Shown: one piece after another, positions 42,039 to 53,166 of the stretch
Position numbering within the stretch: the first letter of the stretch is position 1
Layout: every line of letters starts with the position of its first letter
NCBI RefSeq assembly: GCF_015350805.1
Contig: NZ_JADKSG010000001.1
Location: forward strand, 1,116,001 to 1,180,000
DNA length: 64,000 bases
DNA from: Herbiconiux sp. VKM Ac-1786
GTDB lineage: Bacteria > Actinomycetota > Actinomycetes > Actinomycetales > Microbacteriaceae
Reading direction: 5' to 3'
The notes under the pieces: model-generated
Seen by the model: the letters and a program-made list of their open reading frames with translations, nothing else
What the model was told of the DNA's origin: nothing
Database searches by the model: none
Program-made: the position numbers and the translations under genes

Positions 42039-42133
42039 CGATCGCCCCCGCCCCAGGGGCGGAACGATCAGCCACGAGCATACCCGCCCTCCCGCGGGCG
42101 CAGGAAAAGCGCGGGCGCAGGACAAGGGCCGGG

Positions 42134-42961
42134 TCAGAGCGTCGCGAGCGCCTGCGCCACCCCGTCGTCGTAGACCGAGGCGGTGACCTCGGTCGCGGCG
42201 GCGATCACGTCGTCAGGCGCCTGACCCATCGCGACCGCCCGCCCCGACTCACCCGCCCAACGGAACATGTCGAGGTCGTTGCGCCCGTCGCCGATCGCCA
42301 TCACCCGCGAGCGCGGGATGTCGAGCGCCGACCGCACGCGCTCGAGCCCGGTCGCCTTGTTCACGCCGTCGGGCGCGATGTCGAGCCAGGCGGTCCAGCC
42401 GATCGAGTACGACACGCGGTGCAGCCCCATGCGGTCGACGACCTGCAGGAAGTCCTCCATGTCGTGATCCGGCGAGACCACCACGACACGCGTCGCCCGG
42501 ATGCCGATCATCTCCTCGAACGTCACCAGCCGCGTCTGCTCCCCCAGCGCCGCCTGCGGGAACGAGTCGGTGTACATGAAGTTGCCGTCGTCGTCCTCGA
42601 CCGCGAACACGGCCTCCGCGAGATGCGAGCGGATGGTCGTCAGCACCGGCCCCGGATCGAACGTCTCGACGTGCTCCTGCCGATAGCCGAGCGGGGCATC
42701 CGGGTCGCGCTTGAGCGTAACGGCACCGTTGGCGCAGACGAGGTACTCGGGGGTGATGCCGAGCTGGGCCACCACCGGGAGCGTGTGCACCGAGGAACGG
42801 CCGGTGGCCAGCATGACCTCGTGCCCGTCGGCGGCCGCGCGGCGCACCTCGGCGCCGACGATGTCGCTCAGCGAGCTGTCCTCGTGCAGCACGGTGCCGT
42901 CGATGTCGAGCGCGACGAGCCACGGCGCGACCGACGCCGAGGCAGAGGCAGCCCCGCTCAC
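42134..42961 (-). CDS. HAD-superfamily Cof-type phosphatase
   Basis: Cytoplasmic phosphatase of 275 residues. Motif I is [11 protein letters not shown], motif II MLATGRS, and motif III/IV include KATGLERV and [12 protein letters not shown], the Cof/YidA-type arrangement with a large C2b cap. These enzymes dephosphorylate sugar phosphates or similar small molecules. The GTG start overlaps the stop of serS (GTGA at 42958-42961), so the two are co-translated. This serS-HAD coupling is common in Microbacteriaceae (from general knowledge). Confidence 0.9.
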   Translation of the reverse strand: MSGAASASASVAPWLVALDIDGTVLHEDSSLSDIVGAEVRRAAADGHEVMLATGRSSVHTLPVVAQLGITPEYLVCANGAVTLKRDPDAPLGYRQEHVETFDPGPVLTTIRSHLAEAVFAVEDDDGNFMYTDSFPQAALGEQTRLVTFEEMIGIRATRVVVVSPDHDMEDFLQVVDRMGLHRVSYSIGWTAWLDIAPDGVNKATGLERVRSALDIPRSRVMAIGDGRNDLDMFRWAGESGRAVAMGQAPDDVIAAATEVTASVYDDGVAQALATL

Positions 42962-44220
42962 GGCGCCTCGATCAGCGACAGCCCGCCGAGATACGGCCGC
43001 AGCACCTCGGGGATGATGACCGACCCGTCCTCCTGCTGGTGCGTCTCGAGCAGCGCCACGATCCACCGCGTGGTGGCGAGCGTGCCGTTCAGCGTCGCGA
43101 CCGGCGCCGTCTTGCCCGACTCGGTGCGGTAGCGGGTGTCGAGGCGGCGCGCCTGGTAGGTGGTGCAGTTCGAGGTCGAGGTGAGCTCGCGGTAGGTCTC
43201 CTGCGACGGCACCCACGCCTCGGTGTCGAACTTGCGGGCGGCGCTGGAACCGAGGTCGCCGGCCGCCACGTCGATCACGCGGTAGGCGAGACCGAGGTCG
43301 GTGAGCATGCCCTCCTGGTACGACAGCAGCGCCTCGTGCTCGGCCTCGGCGTTCTCGGGCAGCACGTAGCTGAACATCTCGAGCTTGTTGAACTGGTGCA
43401 CGCGCAGGATGCCCCGGGTGTCCTTCCCGTGCGACCCCGCCTCCCGGCGGTAGCAGGTCGACCACCCGGCATAGCGGAGCGATCCGGCCGTGAGGTCGAG
43501 GATCTCGCCCATGTGGAACCCGGCGAGCGCCACCTCGCTCGTCCCCGTCAGGAACAGCTCGTCGGCGGGCAGGTAGTAGACCTCGTCGGCGTGCTCGCCG
43601 AGGAAGCCGGTGCCGTCCATGGTCTCGGGCCGCACGAGGGTCGGGGTGATCAGCGGCGTGAAGCCGGCGGCGAGCGCGCGGTCGAGCGCGAGGTTCATCA
43701 GCGCGATCTCGAGCCGGGCGCCGATGCCGGTGAGGAAGTAGAAGCGAGCTCCGGAGACCTTGGCGCCGCGGGCGAGGTCGAAGACCTTCAGCGTCTCGCC
43801 GAGCTCGACGTGGTCGCGCGGCTCGAAGCCGAACGAGGGCTTGGTGCCGACCTCGCGCAGGGTGACGAAGTTCTCCTCCCCACCCGAGGGCACGCCGTCG
43901 ACGACGATGTTCTGGATGCGGCGGGCCGACTCCGTGAACGCCGCCTCCGCATCCGTCGCCCGCTGCTGCGCGGCCTTCACCGAGGCGGCGAGCTCCTGGG
44001 CCTGCGCCACGAGGGCCTTCTTCTCGTCTTTGGGGGCGGCCGCGACGGTCTTGCCGAAGGCGTTCTGCTCGGCCCGCAGCGTCTCGAACTCGGTCAGTGC
44101 GGCCCGGCGCTCCAGGTCGGCCGCGAGGGCGGTGTCGACGAGCTCTACGGATGCTCCCCGCGCACGCTGCGAGGCTCGGACGACATCGGGGGCTTCACGC
44201 AAGAGAACGGGATCGATCAC
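42958..44220 (-). CDS. serS: Seryl-tRNA synthetase
   Basis: Class II synthetase of 420 residues that charges the tRNA-Ser species, two of which lie within 7 kb. The N-terminal coiled-coil arm runs from about residue 30 to 100 and binds the long variable arm. Motif 2 is [17 protein letters not shown], with the serine-binding TxE as [13 protein letters not shown]. Motif 3 lies near [18 protein letters not shown]. The GTG at 44220 fits family length; the longer frame crosses tandem repeats and is excluded. Divergent from the lipid kinase gene. Confidence 0.96.
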   Translation of the reverse strand: MIDPVLLREAPDVVRASQRARGASVELVDTALAADLERRAALTEFETLRAEQNAFGKTVAAAPKDEKKALVAQAQELAASVKAAQQRATDAEAAFTESARRIQNIVVDGVPSGGEENFVTLREVGTKPSFGFEPRDHVELGETLKVFDLARGAKVSGARFYFLTGIGARLEIALMNLALDRALAAGFTPLITPTLVRPETMDGTGFLGEHADEVYYLPADELFLTGTSEVALAGFHMGEILDLTAGSLRYAGWSTCYRREAGSHGKDTRGILRVHQFNKLEMFSYVLPENAEAEHEALLSYQEGMLTDLGLAYRVIDVAAGDLGSSAARKFDTEAWVPSQETYRELTSTSNCTTYQARRLDTRYRTESGKTAPVATLNGTLATTRWIVALLETHQQEDGSVIIPEVLRPYLGGLSLIEAP

Positions 44221-44245
44221 GCCAGCCAGTCTACGGGCCGCCCCC

Positions 44246-44318
44246 GACGCCGGGCGGCGGGGAGGAGAGCGCAGACGCCGGGCGGCGGGAGGAGAGCGCA
44301 GACGCCGGGCGGCGGGAG
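44246..44318. repeat. Tandem 27/28-base repeats between serS and the lipid kinase
   Basis: Units start with GACGCCGGGCGGCGGG at 44246 (28 bases), 44274 (27) and 44301 (partial, to 44318). Each includes GGAGGAGAGCGCA. They fill most of the 128-base divergent gap, so any promoter of serS or the kinase must lie in or beside them. Confidence 0.85.
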
Positions 44319-44348
44319 CACGACGCTCCCGCACGGTACGGTGATCCC

Positions 44349-45389
44349 GTGGCACGGGAAGCGGAGACGCGCACACCCCCGCGGGCGGCGATCGTGGTGA
44401 ATCCGGTCAAGGTCGACGCGGCGAAGCTGCGCGGGCTCGTCGAGGCGGCCGAGACGGCGGCGGGCTGGGGCCCGACGCTGTGGTTCGAGACGACCGCCCA
44501 CGAGGCCGGCGGCGAGGCGACGACGACCGCGGTGGCACTGGGGGCCGCGGTCGTGATGGCGGCCGGCGGCGATGGCACCGTGCGCGCCGTGGCCGAGGCG
44601 CTGCGCGACACCGGGGTGCCGCTCGGCCTGCTCCCGGTGGGCACGGGCAACCTGCTGGCCCGCAACCTCGAGCTGAACCTCACCAACGTCGAGCTCGCGG
44701 TGACCACCGCCTTCACCGGCTACGACCGCGCGATCGACCTCGGCGTGATCGCCGCCACCCGCGGCGACGGCACGGTCGACGAGCACGTCTTCCTCGTGAT
44801 GGCGGGCCTCGGGCTCGACGCGAAGATGATCGCCAAGACCAACAAGGCGCTGAAGAAGCGGGTCGGCTGGCTCGCCTACGTCGACGGCATCGGCCGCGCG
44901 CTGCCCGAGCTGAAGCCGGTGAAGCTGCGTTTCCGGATGGACGGCTCGGCCTGGCGCTCGACCTCCGCGCACACGGTCATCGTGGGCAACTGCGGGCTGC
45001 TGCCCGGCGGGCTGCTGCTCATCCCGAACGCCGAGCCCGACGACGGCCTGCTCGACATCGTCGCGCTGCGCCCCGAGGGGCCGTTCGGCTGGCTGAAGGT
45101 CTGGAACAAGATCGCCTTCGAGAACGGCGTGCTGCGCAAGTCGGCGGCGGGCCGGCGCATCATCGACCTCAACCACGACGTGCGCTCGGTCACCTACGCG
45201 AAGGGCCGCGACTTCGAGCTGCGGCTCGAGACCGAGGAGGAGATCCAGCTCGACGGCGACGAGTGGGGCACCGCGCGGGCCGTGCGCAGCCGGGTGGCTC
45301 CGGCGGCGCTGCTCGTGCGGGTTCCGGCGGTCGCCCCGGCCGTCACCGCCGCGGCGGTCGAGGCGCCCGACGCGGTGCGGCAGCCCTAG
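44349..45389 (+). CDS. Diacylglycerol/lipid kinase family protein
   Basis: Kinase of 346 residues with the DAGK catalytic fold. The nucleotide-binding [13 protein letters not shown] and [12 protein letters not shown] are present, then [10 protein letters not shown] and [10 protein letters not shown]. Related enzymes (YegS/DgkB/BmrU) phosphorylate diacylglycerol or other lipids with ATP. It uses a GTG start; no close ribosome site is seen. The C-terminal 40 residues are Ala/Val/Pro-rich and may be disordered. The serS-DAGK neighbourhood is a common actinobacterial layout. Confidence 0.88.
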   Translation: MAREAETRTPPRAAIVVNPVKVDAAKLRGLVEAAETAAGWGPTLWFETTAHEAGGEATTTAVALGAAVVMAAGGDGTVRAVAEALRDTGVPLGLLPVGTGNLLARNLELNLTNVELAVTTAFTGYDRAIDLGVIAATRGDGTVDEHVFLVMAGLGLDAKMIAKTNKALKKRVGWLAYVDGIGRALPELKPVKLRFRMDGSAWRSTSAHTVIVGNCGLLPGGLLLIPNAEPDDGLLDIVALRPEGPFGWLKVWNKIAFENGVLRKSAAGRRIIDLNHDVRSVTYAKGRDFELRLETEEEIQLDGDEWGTARAVRSRVAPAALLVRVPAVAPAVTAAAVEAPDAVRQP

Positions 45390-45456
45390 TCGAGACGCTT
45401 GCCCGGCGGTCCGGGTCGGCCAACGGCGAGCGATCGCGGGTGCGGCGAGCGGATGC

Positions 45457-46248
45457 TCAGCGAGCCCGGCGCGGACGGGTGCGCCCCGGCGCCACCGTCT
45501 TCTTGCGCGACGCCTTCGCCTTGGCCTCGGCCGCCCGGGCCTCGGCGGCGCGCGCCTTCGCCTTGGCGGTCGCCTTCTGCTTGACGGGGGGCTCCGTGGA
45601 TCCGGCCGCCCGCGACGTGTTGGCGGTGCGCCCCCGCACGACGCCCACGAACTCTTCGACGAGGGCCGCCCGCTCGGCCGGCAGGTCGGTGCGCCAGACC
45701 AACGCGACCGTGGTCGACGGGGCGCCGGTGACGGGGCGGGAGTCGACGTCCTTCCGCGCCCAGAGGCGGGCGAGGGACTTCGGCAGCAGCACGGCGCCGA
45801 CGCCCGCGGCGACGAGGGCGATCGCGTCGGGGCCGCCGGTGGGCGTGGCGGCGGGGGCGTGCATCCGCTCGCCGAGCATCGCCTCGAGCTCGTCCAGCGC
45901 GATCTCGTCGACCGCGGTGACCTCGTGGTCGGCGGGCACGACGACGACCGGTAGCTCCTCGTAGAGGGGGATCGCGTGCACGCCCTCGGTGCGCACGGGC
46001 AGCCGCGCGATCACGACGTCGGCGGGCCCGGAGGCCGCATCGTCGTCGGCCGGGGCCGCGTCGTCGTCGGGCGAGACCGCGGCACGCGCACCCGGAGCCT
46101 CGAAGAGCACCGCCAGATCGTCGGTCGACCCCAGCGCGACGGTGTCGAGCGGCAGCAGCTCGAGCCGCTCGCCGGGGAAGCGCTCGCCCCAGATGCGCAC
46201 CCACTTCGACGGGGTGACGCCGGGCACGAAGGCGACTCGGAGGACCAT
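45457..46248 (-). CDS. LysR-type substrate-binding-domain protein without DNA-binding domain
   Basis: Protein of 263 residues that starts directly with the sensor half of LysR regulators: VLRVAFVPGVTPSKWVRIWGERFP, VVVPADHEVTAVDEIALDEL and LVAAGVGAVLLPKSLARLW. It lacks the helix-turn-helix and instead has a C-terminal basic tail with repeated AKAKA/AEARAAEAK units (about 215-263). A stand-alone sensor next to DUF5997 is a conserved pairing in actinobacteria (from general knowledge). It lies divergent from the DUF5997 gene with 42 bases between. AAAGGGGG precedes the ATG. Confidence 0.85.
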   Translation of the reverse strand: MVLRVAFVPGVTPSKWVRIWGERFPGERLELLPLDTVALGSTDDLAVLFEAPGARAAVSPDDDAAPADDDAASGPADVVIARLPVRTEGVHAIPLYEELPVVVVPADHEVTAVDEIALDELEAMLGERMHAPAATPTGGPDAIALVAAGVGAVLLPKSLARLWARKDVDSRPVTGAPSTTVALVWRTDLPAERAALVEEFVGVVRGRTANTSRAAGSTEPPVKQKATAKAKARAAEARAAEAKAKASRKKTVAPGRTRPRRAR

Positions 46249-46290
46249 GGCGCCCCCTTTCGTCGAGCCCGCCCAGGATACGCTGTGCAG

Positions 46291-46692
46291 ATGAGCCCCT
46301 CCAAGACGCCGCAGACCATGAAGCCGGCGACCGCCGCGAAGAAGCTCGGCATCTACCTGCCCGCGGCCCCCGCGGAGCTGCAGGAGGCGCCGATGACGCG
46401 CGAGACCCTGAACGAGCTGCTGCAGTCCCCGCCCGAGTGGCTCGTCGAGCTGCGCCTGAACGGCCCCCACCCGCGCGACGTGGTGGCGCGCAAGCTCGGC
46501 GTCTCGATCTCGGGCCTCGCCCGCGCCGGGGTGACGGATGCGCTGACCACCGCCCAGATCAAGGAACTCCTCGAGGCGCCGCCCGAGTGGCTGGTCACCG
46601 AGCGGCGCATCCAGGCGGAGGTGCGGGAGGAGAACCACCGCGTGAACGACATCAAGGCGGGTAGAGCGGCGCTGGCCGACACCGCCGAGTGA
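46291..46692 (+). CDS. DUF5997 family protein
   Basis: Small protein of 133 residues with two similar halves: LLQSPPEWLVELRLNGPHPRDVVARKLGVSISGLARAGV and LLEAPPEWLVTERRIQAEVREEN, each with the PPEWL block. The first half contains a helix-turn-helix-like VVARKLGVSISGLARAG, so it may supply the DNA-binding function that the neighbouring LysR-like sensor lacks (inference). It overlaps the next gene by four bases (GTGA). Family DUF5997, function unknown. Confidence 0.85.
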   Translation: MSPSKTPQTMKPATAAKKLGIYLPAAPAELQEAPMTRETLNELLQSPPEWLVELRLNGPHPRDVVARKLGVSISGLARAGVTDALTTAQIKELLEAPPEWLVTERRIQAEVREENHRVNDIKAGRAALADTAE

Positions 46693-47342
46693 CCGACATC
46701 GAGCTCGCCTCGATCCCGGGCGGCACGCTGCAGCTCGTGGATGCGCGGCGGAACCTACGCCGCACCGAGCAGCTCGAGCCCTTCGAGATCGGCGTCTACC
46801 CCGTCACCGAGGCGCTCGTCGCCGAGCTGATCGGCGTCACCGCCGAGCATCCGCGTCGCCCGGCCGTCGAGCTGAGCTGGCTCCGCGCCGTGCGCCTGTG
46901 CAACGCCGCCTCGGAGTGGGAGGGCCTCGACCTCGCCTACGGGGTCGACGGGGAGGACGTGGTCTGGCACCGCGACTCCGAGGGCTACCGGCTGCCGAGC
47001 GAGGCCGAGTGGGAGTTCGCCTGCCGCGCCGGCTCGACCGGGCCGGTCTACGGTCCGCTGGCGGAGGTCGCATGGTCGGCCGCCGACGGGGTGCGTTCTC
47101 CGCAGGACGTCGGGGCACGGCATCCGAACCTCTTCGGGCTCTTCGACGCGCTCGGCAACGTCTCGGAGTGGTGCTTCGACCTGCTCGACCCCGACGACGA
47201 CCCCTCGCGGGGCGCCCGGGTGTTCCGCGGCGGCGGCTTCGCCGACGACGTGTGGAACGTGCGGGCCGACGTGCGACGCGGTGCCGGGCCCCGCTCGACG
47301 CACGACGACGTGGGCCTGCGACTCGCCCGATCGGCTGAGTAG
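46689..47342 (+). CDS. FGE-sulfatase-fold (SUMF1-like) protein, catalytic Cys pair absent
   Basis: Protein of 217 residues with the formylglycine-generating-enzyme fold: IPGGTLQL at the N-terminus, FEIGVYPVTEALVAEL, YRLPSEAEWEFACRAGS and GNVSEWCFDLL, ending GARVFRGGGFADDVWNVRADVRRG and DDVGLRLARS. True FGE enzymes have an essential Cys pair in the segment after FRGG; here that region has none. It is therefore probably a fold relative with another function. It is co-translated with DUF5997. Confidence 0.8.
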   Translation: MTDIELASIPGGTLQLVDARRNLRRTEQLEPFEIGVYPVTEALVAELIGVTAEHPRRPAVELSWLRAVRLCNAASEWEGLDLAYGVDGEDVVWHRDSEGYRLPSEAEWEFACRAGSTGPVYGPLAEVAWSAADGVRSPQDVGARHPNLFGLFDALGNVSEWCFDLLDPDDDPSRGARVFRGGGFADDVWNVRADVRRGAGPRSTHDDVGLRLARSAE

Positions 47343-47390
47343 CACCCTCATTCTCTGGCGGGTCGGCGGCCCCGGGCGTACGGTTCGAGC

Positions 47391-48806
47391 ATGAGCGTGC
47401 CCACGGTGAGCCTGGACCGATACACGGATGTGCGACCGGAGCTCGCCGATTGGATGCGCGAGCAGCGCTGGTACGCCTCCTCCGAGCAGAGCCCCGCGCT
47501 GACCCGCGTCGGCGTCTGGACGTTGACCGACCACAAGCACCAGGTGGGCCTCGAGGTGCACCTGCTGCTCGACGCGTCGGGCCCGGCACCGGTGCTGTAC
47601 CAGGTGCCGCTGTCGTTCCGCTCGGCACCGCTGCTCGGCGGCGAGCGCGCCCTCGTGGAGCGCGTCGACGGCCCGAGCGGCTCGGTCTACGTCTACGACG
47701 CCCCGCACGACCCCGCCTTCACGCGGGCCCTGCTCGCGCTGATGCTCGACGACGAGGTGACCGCAGGCGAGTCGCCCGACGGCACCGAGGCCGAGGGGCA
47801 CCACGCGCTGACGAGCCCCGAGATCCGCGTCACCGACTCCCGCGTGCTGCGCGGCGAGCAGTCGAACACCTCGATCATCTTCGATCTCGTGCACCTGAAC
47901 GGGAAGCCGGCGCAGCCGGTGATCTGCAAGCTGTTCCGCGTGCTGAGCGACGGGCAGAATCCCGACGTGGTGGTGCAGTCGGCGCTGAGCGATGCCGGTT
48001 CGCGCCTCGTGCCGCGCGCCGTGGGGTCGGTCTCGGGGTCGTGGAACGATCCCCGGGTGGAGGGCGGGCGGGCATCCGGCCACCTGGCCTTCGCGCAGGA
48101 GTTCATCCCCGAGGTGGAGGACGCGTGGCGCGTGGCCCTGCGCTCGGCCGAGGCCGGCGAGTCGTTCGAGCAGCTCGCCCGCGCGCTCGGCGAGGCGACG
48201 GCGCAGGTGCACAGCGAGCTGGCGCGGCTGTTCCCGGTGCGCGAGGCGTCCGACACCGACCGCGGCGCCATCGTGGCGAGCTTCCGCGACCGGGCGGCGC
48301 AGGCGCTCGTGGAGGTGCCTGCACTGGCCTCGCAGGCGAGTGCGGTCGACGAGGTGTTCGCGGCGGCGGCCGAGGCGTCGTGGCCGGCGTTCCAGCGCAT
48401 CCACGGGGACTACCACCTCGGGCAGGTGCTGGCCGTGCCGGGGCGCGGCTGGGTGCTGCTCGACTTCGAGGGCGAGCCGCTGCGGCCGCTCGCCGAGCGC
48501 AGCGAACCCGACGTGACCCTGCGCGACGTGGCCGGCATGCTGCGCTCGTTCGACTACGTGGCGGGCACGCTCGCGCAGTCCGACCACGCCGAGGCGGCTC
48601 GGGCCTGGGCGCACGAGGCGCGGGACGCGTTCATCGACGGCTACGTCTCGCGCTCGGGGCTCGACCTGCGGGCGCAGCGGGTGCTGCTCGACGCGTTCGA
48701 GCTCGACAAGGCGCTCTACGAGGTCAGCTACGAGGCGCGCAACCGGCCCGACTGGGTCTCGATCCCGGTGAACGCGATCGAGCGCCTGGCGAACAGGCCG
48801 CGCTAG
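47391..48806 (+). CDS. Maltokinase-like protein (Mak/Pep2 family)
   Basis: Kinase of 471 residues expected to make maltose 1-phosphate from maltose and ATP, feeding the GlgE route to alpha-glucan. The N-terminal cap has LADWMREQRWYASSEQ, then the APH-like kinase core with IHGDYHLGQVL (338-348) and the metal-binding DFEGEPLRPLAER (358-370). It is a stand-alone kinase, not fused to trehalose synthase. No glgE or treS is visible in the window. Stop codons overlap those of the convergent pheA. Confidence 0.87.
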   Translation: MSVPTVSLDRYTDVRPELADWMREQRWYASSEQSPALTRVGVWTLTDHKHQVGLEVHLLLDASGPAPVLYQVPLSFRSAPLLGGERALVERVDGPSGSVYVYDAPHDPAFTRALLALMLDDEVTAGESPDGTEAEGHHALTSPEIRVTDSRVLRGEQSNTSIIFDLVHLNGKPAQPVICKLFRVLSDGQNPDVVVQSALSDAGSRLVPRAVGSVSGSWNDPRVEGGRASGHLAFAQEFIPEVEDAWRVALRSAEAGESFEQLARALGEATAQVHSELARLFPVREASDTDRGAIVASFRDRAAQALVEVPALASQASAVDEVFAAAAEASWPAFQRIHGDYHLGQVLAVPGRGWVLLDFEGEPLRPLAERSEPDVTLRDVAGMLRSFDYVAGTLAQSDHAEAARAWAHEARDAFIDGYVSRSGLDLRAQRVLLDAFELDKALYEVSYEARNRPDWVSIPVNAIERLANRPR

Positions 48807-49735
48807 GCGGTCGGCTCTCCGCTGATCAGGCCCCGCAGCCAGTCGCGGGCCTCGATGAAGACCTCGTCGTCGTAGCGGTCGACGTACTCGACCGGAGCCT
48901 GGTCGGCCCGCGGGTACGAGCCCAGGAAGATCACACGGGGGCTGAACCGGCGGACGCCCAGCAGCGCATCCGCCACCCGCTCGTCGGTGATGTGCCCGTC
49001 GGCGTCGATCACGAACCGGTAGCGCCCGAGGGCGTCACCGATCGGGCGCGACTGCAGCAGCGACAGGTTCACCCCGCGCGTCGAGAACTGCTCGAGCAGC
49101 TCGAGCAGGGCACCGGAGCCGTCCTCGGGGAGCTCGGCGATGATGCTCGTCTTGTCGGCCCCCGTCGGCGCCGGCAGCACCGTGCTGCGCGACACGAGCA
49201 CGAAGCGCGTCACCGCGTTGGCGTTGTCGGCGATGTCCTCGGCGAGCACCTCGAGCTCGTGGTGCTGCACGATCTGCGGCGGCGCCACGGCCGCGTCGGC
49301 GAGGTCGTTCTCGAACAGCGCCAGCGCCGAGGCCACGTTCGACGTCGAGGGGATGTGCCCGTGCGTCGGCAGGTTCGCGTCGAGCCAGTTGCGGGTCTGC
49401 GCGTAGGCGACCGGATGCGCGTTCACGACCCGCACGTCCTCCAGCCGCGTGCCGGGCCGGGCCACGAGCACGAACTGCACCCGCACGAGGTACTCCCCCA
49501 CGATCCTGAGGTTCGGGATGTTCGCCAGCGCATCGAGCGTCGACGTGACCCCGCCCTCGATGGAGTTCTCGATCGCGATCATCGCGGCGACGCTGCGCCC
49601 CGAGACGACGTCGTCGAACGCCTCGCCCACGTTGTTGACCGAGCGCCACTCCTTGCCCCGCGCCTCGGGCACCTGCGCGAGCGCGGCCTCGGTGAAGGTT
49701 CCCGAGGGGCCGAGGTAGCTGTACGTCTCCGACAT
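48803..49735 (-). CDS. pheA: Prephenate dehydratase
   Basis: Enzyme of phenylalanine biosynthesis (prephenate to phenylpyruvate), 310 residues. The catalytic domain begins [15 protein letters not shown] with [10 protein letters not shown]; the catalytic TRF motif is Thr176-Phe178. A C-terminal ACT domain follows with [18 protein letters not shown]. The Phe-binding motif is QSRP (228-231) in place of the usual ESRP, so feedback control may differ. Monofunctional, without a chorismate mutase domain. It is divergent from pgm with 58 bases between. Confidence 0.93.
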   Translation of the reverse strand: MSETYSYLGPSGTFTEAALAQVPEARGKEWRSVNNVGEAFDDVVSGRSVAAMIAIENSIEGGVTSTLDALANIPNLRIVGEYLVRVQFVLVARPGTRLEDVRVVNAHPVAYAQTRNWLDANLPTHGHIPSTSNVASALALFENDLADAAVAPPQIVQHHELEVLAEDIADNANAVTRFVLVSRSTVLPAPTGADKTSIIAELPEDGSGALLELLEQFSTRGVNLSLLQSRPIGDALGRYRFVIDADGHITDERVADALLGVRRFSPRVIFLGSYPRADQAPVEYVDRYDDEVFIEARDWLRGLISGEPTA

Positions 49736-49793
49736 GCCCCGAGCCTATCGACCGGCGATGGCACGGGCGGGCGGCGGGTGCCAGACTTGGGGC

Positions 49794-51422
<1,629 letters not shown>

Positions 51423-51447
51423 CCGCCGCGGCCCCGCTCGGCTCGGT

Positions 51448-52053
51448 CTAGGGCAGGAGCGGGGCGAGGAAGGCGCGGAGCGCCGTCGTCGTCTCGGCGG
51501 CGGTGAGGCCGCCGTCGGCGCGCAGGATGCGCCACGTGGTCGCGTCGCAGACGGCGACGATCTGGGCGAGGCGCAGGCGCTGCGTCGCGCCGTCGAGCGA
51601 GGGGTCGAGGTGCTGCTCGAAGGTGCGGCGGCACCAGTCCACGTGGTAGGCCCGACCCCGCGCCGCGAGGTCGACGAGCCCGGGCACGAGCGGCGCCTCC
51701 GAGTAGGTCTTCAGGATGAGCGCGCCGTAGACCTCGTAGTGCTCCACCAGCGCCGCCACCGTGGCGTCGACGGACGGCCGGGCGGCGGCCTCCCGGTCGG
51801 CGGCGATCCGCCCGAGCTCGCGCTCCACCACGGTCGACATCAGCCCGGGCTTGCCCCCGAAGCGCCGGATCACGGTCTGCACGGCCACCCCCGCGTCGGC
51901 GGCGACGTCGTCGAGGCGGATGCGCTCGTAGGGCGTGTCGGCGAAGCGGGTCAGCATCGCATCCACGATGCGCTCGCCCGTCGCCTCGGCCGACTCGGCC
52001 CGCACCGACATGCGGTACTCGCGGGGCCTCCCGCCCGGGTCGCGCGCTTTCAT
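51448..52053 (-). CDS. TetR-family transcriptional regulator
   Basis: Regulator of 201 residues. The helix-turn-helix is IRLDDVAADAGVAVQTVIRRFGG, a form common in TetR proteins with a short basic tail before it (MKARDPGGRPREYR). The C-terminal ligand domain has no recognisable subgroup. It is the upstream neighbour, on the same strand, of pgm's convergent end, and 46 bases separate it from the amidase-like lipoprotein. Target unknown. Confidence 0.85.
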   Translation of the reverse strand: MKARDPGGRPREYRMSVRAESAEATGERIVDAMLTRFADTPYERIRLDDVAADAGVAVQTVIRRFGGKPGLMSTVVERELGRIAADREAAARPSVDATVAALVEHYEVYGALILKTYSEAPLVPGLVDLAARGRAYHVDWCRRTFEQHLDPSLDGATQRLRLAQIVAVCDATTWRILRADGGLTAAETTTALRAFLAPLLP

Positions 52054-52099
52054 GTGACCCAGGCTAACGCCTGACCGGCGCGCCCGGCGCCGTCAGCCC

Positions 52100-53035
52100 C
52101 TAGGCGATCGACCAGAAGTGCGCGGTGCCCCCCGGCTTCTCGACCGTGATCGCGGTGTCGAGGTCGCGGTACTGCGCGTCGAGCGTGTGACCGACCATCT
52201 TGATCGCGATGGTGCCGTCGAGGTTCGGCGTCACCTTCGAGACGATCATCGTGTGGTCGACCCCGTTGTCGTTCTGCGGATCCCAGTCGAACATCACGAC
52301 GTCGCCGATCTTCACCTGGTCGCGCTGCGTGATCTCGAGCCGCGTGGTGTCCGGGCGGGAGGCGTAGTAGGCGTCCATCTGGTTGCCGCGGATCCAGCTG
52401 TAGCTGTAGTCGCCCGTGGTCGCGTAGTCGCTGTACCAGTTCTCGTCCTGCACCCAGCCGCGTGCGAGCATCGCCTGGTTGACGAAGTTGCCGCAGTCGT
52501 TGTCGGGGAACTGGCCCCACTCGGCCAGGTTGTAGTCCTTCCAGTAGGTGAAGGCGTAGTTCATCTGGCTGTCGACCGGGGTCTGCACCTCGTAGCCGAA
52601 GCCGCCGTCGAGCACGACCTCCGAGCCGTCCTCGAGCGCGACGGTCACGGGCACGGCGGCCACGGCGAAGTCGACGGATGCGGGGGTCACCACGGTCAGC
52701 GTCCGGTCGTCGACGACGGTGAAGGCGGGCGCCGCCTCGGTGCCGAAACGCACCGCGGAGACCGGCGAGTCCCCGTCGAAGCCCGACCCCTGCACGGTCA
52801 CTTCGGCACCGCCCGCGAGGCTGCCGGTGGCGGGCGAGACCGCCTCGAGGGCCACCCGCACGTCGGCGGCGGCGGAGTCGGCGGAACCGCTGCCGGCGGC
52901 GCCGGCCGAACCTCCCGCCGCGCATCCGGTCAGGGCGAGCGAGGCGACGGCGAGGGCGGAGACGAGGAGGGTGAGCGGGCGGCGGGACGGGCGCGCGGAA
53001 GGACGTCGGGTACTGCTTCGGGGCATGAGGTCCAT
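52100..53035 (-). CDS. Lipoprotein with IPT/TIG domain and amidase-like domain
   Basis: Exported protein of 311 residues. A signal peptide ends LTGC with Cys38 as the probable lipid anchor. An IPT/TIG immunoglobulin-like domain (about 62-150, EAVSPATGSLAGGAEVTVQGSGF) is followed by a putative amidase domain (PF12671-like, about 155-311) with NDCGNFVNQAMLARGW holding the likely nucleophile Cys and VDHTMIV holding the His. It resembles surface amidases thought to act on cell-wall peptides. Substrate not determined. Confidence 0.8.
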   Translation of the reverse strand: MDLMPRSSTRRPSARPSRRPLTLLVSALAVASLALTGCAAGGSAGAAGSGSADSAAADVRVALEAVSPATGSLAGGAEVTVQGSGFDGDSPVSAVRFGTEAAPAFTVVDDRTLTVVTPASVDFAVAAVPVTVALEDGSEVVLDGGFGYEVQTPVDSQMNYAFTYWKDYNLAEWGQFPDNDCGNFVNQAMLARGWVQDENWYSDYATTGDYSYSWIRGNQMDAYYASRPDTTRLEITQRDQVKIGDVVMFDWDPQNDNGVDHTMIVSKVTPNLDGTIAIKMVGHTLDAQYRDLDTAITVEKPGGTAHFWSIA

Positions 53036-53166
53036 GGCAACACATCTTCATTTGTGTCCCCTATGAGGGGGACGGGCTTGACAGCGCGAGGACTCCCTGT
53101 CAACCCGGTGGGGGGATGCGGCCGGGCGGGAGATCGTGGAAGCACGACGACCGGAAGGCAGACGCA

